Below, one piece after another: positions 7,434 to 9,166 of a DNA stretch of 9,166 bases. Source of the DNA: Ga0077527 sp050250695 (GTDB lineage: Bacteria > Pseudomonadota > Gammaproteobacteria > Burkholderiales > SG8-41); assembly GCA_050250695.1 (NCBI GenBank), contig JBFWOE010000129.1, positions 1 through 9,166 of the forward strand, in the 5' to 3' direction. The notes beneath the pieces are model-generated. The model was not told where the DNA came from and did not search any database. It saw nothing but the letters and a program-made list of their open reading frames with translations. How positions within the stretch are numbered: the stretch's first letter is position 1; each line of letters opens with the position of its first letter. A program made the position numbers and the translations under genes.

Positions 7434-7503
7434 TGGTGGACTTCCGCCACTGCGGGGACGGGATTGGCGCTAGACTGGACCCTGTTGCCGGAAAGGAAAA
7501 ATC

Positions 7504-8274
7504 ATGGACATCGCCACTGACAAATACCTCTATTTCACCCAGCCCGGGTGAAGCAGCTGCCTCAGAACGAAAGAGTTTCTTTCGAAAAACGGAATCGACA
7601 TGGTCGTGATTGACGTTCTCAACGACGCCGCCGGCCGCGAATACCTGTTCAGCAAGTACGGCCTGCGCAAGGTGCCGGTGCTGGCGAAGGGCGAGCAGTA
7701 CGCCTTCGGCCAGATGCTCGACCCCTTCGCGAAATTTGCCGGCCTGCCGATGCCCGGCGCCGACCGGTTGTCGCCGGAGCAGCTCTACCGCAAATACGAA
7801 CTGGTGTTCACCGCGGCCCAGCGTTTTGCGCGGCAGTTCCCGGCGGAGCGTTTCCGCGAACGCGTGATCCCGCACCGCGAACGCGAGATCCGCACGCTTT
7901 GTTACCACGTGTTCCGCATCGGCGAGTCCTTCCTCGAAACCTGGGACGGCGCGGAATACTCGGTGAAGATCGCCGACAACGAGCCGCCCGATGAAATGCT
8001 CAGCGGCGACGACATCGCCCGCTACGGGGCGACCGTCTGGCAGCGCTACGAGGCGTGGTGGCGCGGGCTCGACGACCGTTCGCTGTCGCGCGTGCTGAAG
8101 ACCTATTACGGCGACACCGTGGCCCACCAGGTCTTCGAGCGCGTGACCTGGCACTCCGCCCAGCACTGCCGCCAGCTGGTCGCGGTGCTTGAGCGCATGG
8201 GCATTGCCGCCGACCGGCCGCTGACGCCGGCCGACCTCGCCGGGCTGCCGCTGCCGGAGCGGCTGTGGGAATGA
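7504..8274 (+). CDS. Selenoprotein: glutaredoxin-like domain (U-S-S-C) fused to DinB-like domain; TGA 7549-7551 read as Sec
   Basis: From ATG 7504 (AGGA at 7494-7497, 6 bases away) the frame reads YLYFTQPG-U-SSCLRTKEF, and the only interruption is the TGA at codon 16. The frame then stays open to the TGA at 8272-8274, giving 256 residues. Residues 7-80 have the glutaredoxin/thioredoxin-fold pattern: beta strand YLYFTQ, redox motif U16-S-S-C19, helix, second strand MVVIDV, and the cis-proline loop KVPVL (P58). Sec replaces the first, nucleophilic Cys of CxxC, the expected site. Residues 90-256 are helical and DinB-like; H135, H217 and H221 (WHSAQHC, H-x3-H) could form the metal-binding His triad of that superfamily. 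A reductase or thiol-dependent transferase role is inferred. A SECIS-like hairpin follows the TGA, and the UGSC gene starts 7 bp after the stop. A start at 7600 would delete the active site. The alternative is a pseudogene with a nonsense mutation. Confidence 0.85.
7549..7584 (+). promoter_or_regulatory. Sec codon and bacterial SECIS-like stem-loop of the glutaredoxin-like gene
   Basis: UGA (7549-7551) is followed after 16 bases by a perfect 7-bp stem, CGAAAGA (7568-7574) with TCTTTCG (7578-7584), closing a 3-base loop GTT. The loop begins 23 bases after the UGA and has G first. Both fit the published bacterial SECIS model (loop about 16-37 bases away, G in the first two loop positions). The coding bases here are unusually A/T-rich (AGA, AAA, TTT, CTT), consistent with selection on RNA structure rather than codon use. 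Confidence 0.75.
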
Positions 8275-8277
8275 GGA
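8274..8277 (+). promoter_or_regulatory. Ribosome binding site coupling the two selenoprotein genes
   Basis: AGGA overlaps the stop codon of the glutaredoxin-like gene and lies 4 bases before the ATG at 8282, fixing that start and indicating one transcript for both genes. Confidence 0.6.
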
Positions 8278-8281
8278 CAGC

Positions 8282-9166
8282 ATGACAGGCAAGGGAAACG
8301 CACAATACGCCGCGCTGTGGCCGCGCGGTCTGCGCCAGGCGAAGGTGCAGCCGCTGGCGCAGCGGCTCGACACGCTCGAGGGCAAGACCGTGGCCTGGCT
8401 GTGGGACTACGTGTTCCGCGGCAACGAGGTGTTCGAGCAGCTCGAAGAGAGCTTGCGCACCAAATATCCCGGCGTGAAATTCCTGCACTGGGAAATGTTC
8501 GGCAACACCCACGGCAGTGACGAGCGTGCGGTGATCGCGGCGCTGCCGCGGAAGCTGCGCGAACTCGGGGCCGACGCCGTCGTCTCCGGGATGGGTTGTT
8601 GAGGCAGCTGCACGCCCGCCGTGTTGCGGGCCAGTGTGGCGGCGGAAAGCGCCGGCATCCCTTCGGCGACGCTGGTGTGCGAGAGCTTCACGACGCTGGC
8701 GAAGGCGGCCTCGCAGGGCCTCGGTTACCCGAACATCGCGGTGGCGCCGGTGCGCGGCCATCCGGGACTGCAGAGCAGGGAAGAGCTGCAGCGCAACGTG
8801 CGCGAGCTGACGCTGGGTGGCGTGCTCGACGCGCTGTTCAGAATGCCCGCCGCAAAAGCCCTGGGCGGCGAGCCGGGCCCGCGCGACGTGATCTGCAGCG
8901 GCAGCTTCGAAGAGGTCAACGATTACTTCCTGCAGCATGAGTATTCCGACGGCCTGCCGGTGGTGCCGCCGACCGTGGAGAAGGTCGAAGCCTTCCTGAA
9001 GCACACCGATCGCGGTCCCGACGAGGTGCTGGGCGTGCTGCTGCCCGACAACCGCGCGGCGACGGTGTGGAGCGTCGCGGTCAACGGCGTGATGGCGGGC
9101 TGCCGGCCCGAATACATGCCGGTGCTGGTCGCCGCGGTGGAAGCCATGGCAGACCATGCCTACGGC
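8282..9166 (+). CDS. UGSC family selenoprotein with a fused C-terminal domain; TGA 8600-8602 read as Sec; 3' end outside window
   Basis: The frame from ATG 8282 runs to a single in-frame TGA at codon 107 and then stays open to the window edge (295 codons visible). Around the TGA it reads ADAVVSGMGC-U-GSCTPAV, the Sec-Gly-Ser-Cys signature that names the UGSC (seleno)protein family. The preceding Cys (C106) and C110 are possible selenenylsulfide partners. Residues 35-190 form an alpha/beta domain: strand TVAWLWD, strand KFLHWEMF, strand ADAVVSG carrying the motif at its end, then strands ATLVCESF and IAVAPVRGHPG. After a linker, residues 208-295 begin a second domain (SDGLPVVPPTVEKVEAFL, then VAVNGVMAGCRPEYMPVL) that continues outside, so this is the long, fused form. 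The reaction is not established; a redox role of U107/C110 is inferred. A SECIS-like hairpin follows the TGA. A call ending at 8602 would be an artefact. Confidence 0.9.
8600..8631 (+). promoter_or_regulatory. Sec codon and bacterial SECIS-like stem-loop of the UGSC gene
   Basis: UGA (8600-8602) is followed after 11 bases by a perfect 6-bp GC stem, GCCCGC (8614-8619) with GCGGGC (8626-8631), around the loop CGTGTT. The loop starts 17 bases after the UGA, close to the distance in E. coli fdhF, and has G in its second position. The first 12 bases are TGAGGCAGCTGC, nearly identical to the site in the upstream gene. Confidence 0.78.

Noticed and set aside
7475..7490. A sigma54-like element (CTGGACCCTGTTGCC) before the glutaredoxin-like gene.
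   Set aside because: The GG and GC elements are separated by 8 bases instead of the required 10.
1143..8274. Genome-wide reassignment of TGA (for example to Trp) as the reason for the internal TGAs.
   Set aside because: TGA ends the LysR gene, the first MmgE/PrpD gene, the first receptor gene and the glutaredoxin-like gene at sensible family lengths, and it replaces Cys rather than Trp positions.
7504..8602. Both TGA-interrupted genes as pseudogenes or sequencing errors.
   Set aside because: Each TGA sits exactly at a catalytic Cys/Sec position, both flanking frames stay open and well conserved in pattern, and each is followed by a SECIS-like hairpin. Two such coincidences side by side are unlikely.
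8596..8940. Open frame starting just before the Sec codon in another frame, which could be taken as a new gene.
   Set aside because: Its translation is low-complexity Arg/Gly/Ala, while the UGSC frame continues with family-like sequence across the same bases.
1..9166. tRNA genes (including tRNA-Sec), CRISPR arrays, insertion sequences and attachment sites.
   Set aside because: No cloverleaf, no regularly spaced repeats, no transposase or integrase-like protein and no long terminal repeats were seen by eye.

Overview
The window is high-GC, tightly packed bacterial DNA. Two Bug/TctC-type periplasmic binding proteins without a TctAB membrane partner, two MmgE/PrpD-family enzymes and a CysB-type LysR regulator together suggest a betaproteobacterium of the Burkholderiales (Alcaligenaceae/Comamonadaceae type). 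This is an inference from gene content and composition; no taxonomic marker is present.

Layout. Bases 1-116 hold the 3' end of a gene cut by the window edge. A CysB/Cbl-like LysR regulator (156-1145) follows, and its stop overlaps the GTG start of a first MmgE/PrpD protein (1142-2503). A hairpin with long A/T arms (2530-2567) separates this from a second MmgE/PrpD gene (2605-4008), whose likely promoter lies partly inside that hairpin. A first Bug/TctC binding protein (4064-5032) ends at a strong rho-independent terminator (5070-5112). A second, separately expressed Bug/TctC protein (5213-6190) runs convergently into an MFS transporter on the minus strand (6196-7365).

The most interesting part is the right end, divergent from the MFS gene. 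Two adjacent plus-strand genes each appear broken by an in-frame TGA, and in both the TGA is best read as selenocysteine (Sec, U). The first (7504-8274) is a glutaredoxin-like domain fused to a DinB-like four-helix domain, with a U-S-S-C redox motif. The second (8282 to the window end) is a member of the UGSC (seleno)protein family, with the diagnostic C-U-G-S-C motif. Each TGA is followed at the right distance by a stem-loop with a G in the first two loop positions, as expected of a bacterial SECIS element. The two genes share the sequence TGA(A/G)GCAGCTGC at the recoding site and lie 7 bp apart with a good ribosome site between them, so they look like a two-gene selenoprotein operon. TGA is an ordinary stop elsewhere in the window, including the end of the first selenoprotein gene, so recoding must be local. 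Ordinary gene calling would reduce both genes to fragments and lose the active-site residue.

Working picture: the left two thirds is a typical Burkholderiales catabolic/uptake neighbourhood for an unknown carboxylic acid (regulator, two dehydratase/decarboxylase-like enzymes, two periplasmic receptors). The right third is a redox module with an adjacent transporter. Whether the two halves act together cannot be told from sequence. No selA, selB, selC or selD gene lies in the window.
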